The notes under the pieces were generated by a model. That model did no database searches, was not told the DNA's origin, and saw nothing but the letters and a program-made list of their open reading frames with translations. Source: Myxococcales bacterium (lineage in GTDB: Bacteria; Myxococcota_A; Polyangia; Fen-1088). From it: 5,881 bases of DNA. The translations under genes and the position numbers were made by a program. Where the stretch lies: NCBI GenBank assembly GCA_003170035.1, contig PMZX01000265.1, positions 221 to 6,101 on the forward strand, read 5' to 3'. Every line of letters starts with the position of its first letter. The first letter of the stretch is position 1. Below are positions 5,683 to 5,881 of the stretch, piece after piece.

Positions 5683-5881
5683 TGCGACCGACCGAAGGAT
5701 CACCGTTTCGGGGTCATGATCCTCGTTCTGGGCGTTCTGGCGCGTGCAGCAGCCATGACGGGCGTTTCAGGCTTTGTCGGCTTATTATCAGGCCGTGGGC
5801 TTGGCACTTCTCATCACAGCAGTCACGCTGGCCGTCGACGCGGGCGCGCCGGTCCATCCTGTCCACGCTCGCCACCACCGG
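5683..5881 (+). other. Right-end stretch with an ambiguous, possibly broken reading frame
   Basis: An ATG at 5716 opens a frame of 55 codons that reaches the window end; its first 25 residues are hydrophobic (MILVLGVLARAAAMTG onward), then it turns into a His/Arg/Pro-rich string unlike a protein. From about 5783 the next frame instead reads AYYQAVGLALLITAVTLAVD, a plausible membrane helix, but it has stops upstream at 5717 and 5756 and no ATG. Either a gene begins near here in one of these frames, or a small membrane-protein gene is frameshifted, or none is real. No clear ribosome site precedes the ATG. Confidence 0.2.
5691..5723. promoter_or_regulatory. Overlapping, mutually exclusive inverted repeats
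   Basis: AGGATCA (5696-5702) and TGATCCT (5717-5723) form a 7-bp stem with a 14-base loop. CCGAA (5692-5696) and TTCGG (5707-5711) form an alternative 5-bp stem that shares position 5696, so both cannot form fully at once. The outer stem covers the ATG at 5716. This could be an operator or an RNA switch-like leader for a gene running off the window; the stems are short, so it is tentative. Confidence 0.3.

Noticed and set aside
5308..5703. Minus-strand 131-codon frame across the right intergenic block
   Set aside because: The translation is an Arg/Pro/Ala/Gly-rich string that follows the GC-rich repeats, so it reflects composition and not a gene.

Overview
This is a GC-rich window (about 70% G+C in most genes) from a bacterium. 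It carries four complete protein-coding genes and a non-coding, structure-rich right end. Base composition, coding style and compact spacing fit a high-GC soil or sediment lineage of the former Deltaproteobacteria (Myxococcota, Binatota or similar). That placement is an impression: no rRNA or marker gene is present.

Layout. Positions 1-300 are a leader region with a credible promoter (TTGGCC, 16 nt, TAATCT with an extended TG) and a split direct repeat. Positions 301-2664 (+) encode a large polytopic membrane protein of the GT-C glycosyltransferase type with a soluble C-terminal domain. It converges, with 2 bases between the stop codons, on a soluble family-2 (GT-A) glycosyltransferase on the minus strand (2667-3362). 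A 101-bp divergent promoter region with a GC-rich inverted repeat separates that gene from a plus-strand extended-SDR nucleotide-sugar epimerase/dehydratase (3464-4474) that resembles GDP-mannose 3,5-epimerase. Eleven bases further on is an NmrA-like NAD(P)-binding protein (4486-5400), which is lower in G+C than its neighbours and may have been acquired separately. From 5401 to 5881 there is no convincing gene. This stretch holds a cluster of small perfect hairpins, a tight G-quadruplex motif, a short direct repeat flanking the GC-rich block, and a palindrome beside an ambiguous reading frame that runs off the window.

How the genes could work together. The epimerase would make an activated sugar. 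The dolichyl-phosphate-mannose-synthase-like GT2 could load a sugar on a polyprenyl-phosphate carrier at the cytoplasmic face. The GT-C protein could then use the lipid-linked sugar on the periplasmic side to modify a glycan, lipid or protein. This is inferred from family knowledge and co-location; donor, acceptor and product cannot be read from the sequence. The NmrA-like gene has no evident role in this scheme. I found no CRISPR array, tRNA, rRNA, transposase or other clearly mobile gene. The most unusual features are the shared GCTAAYNT promoter-like motif at three genes, the altered active site of the epimerase, and the hairpin/quadruplex block near 5466-5620.
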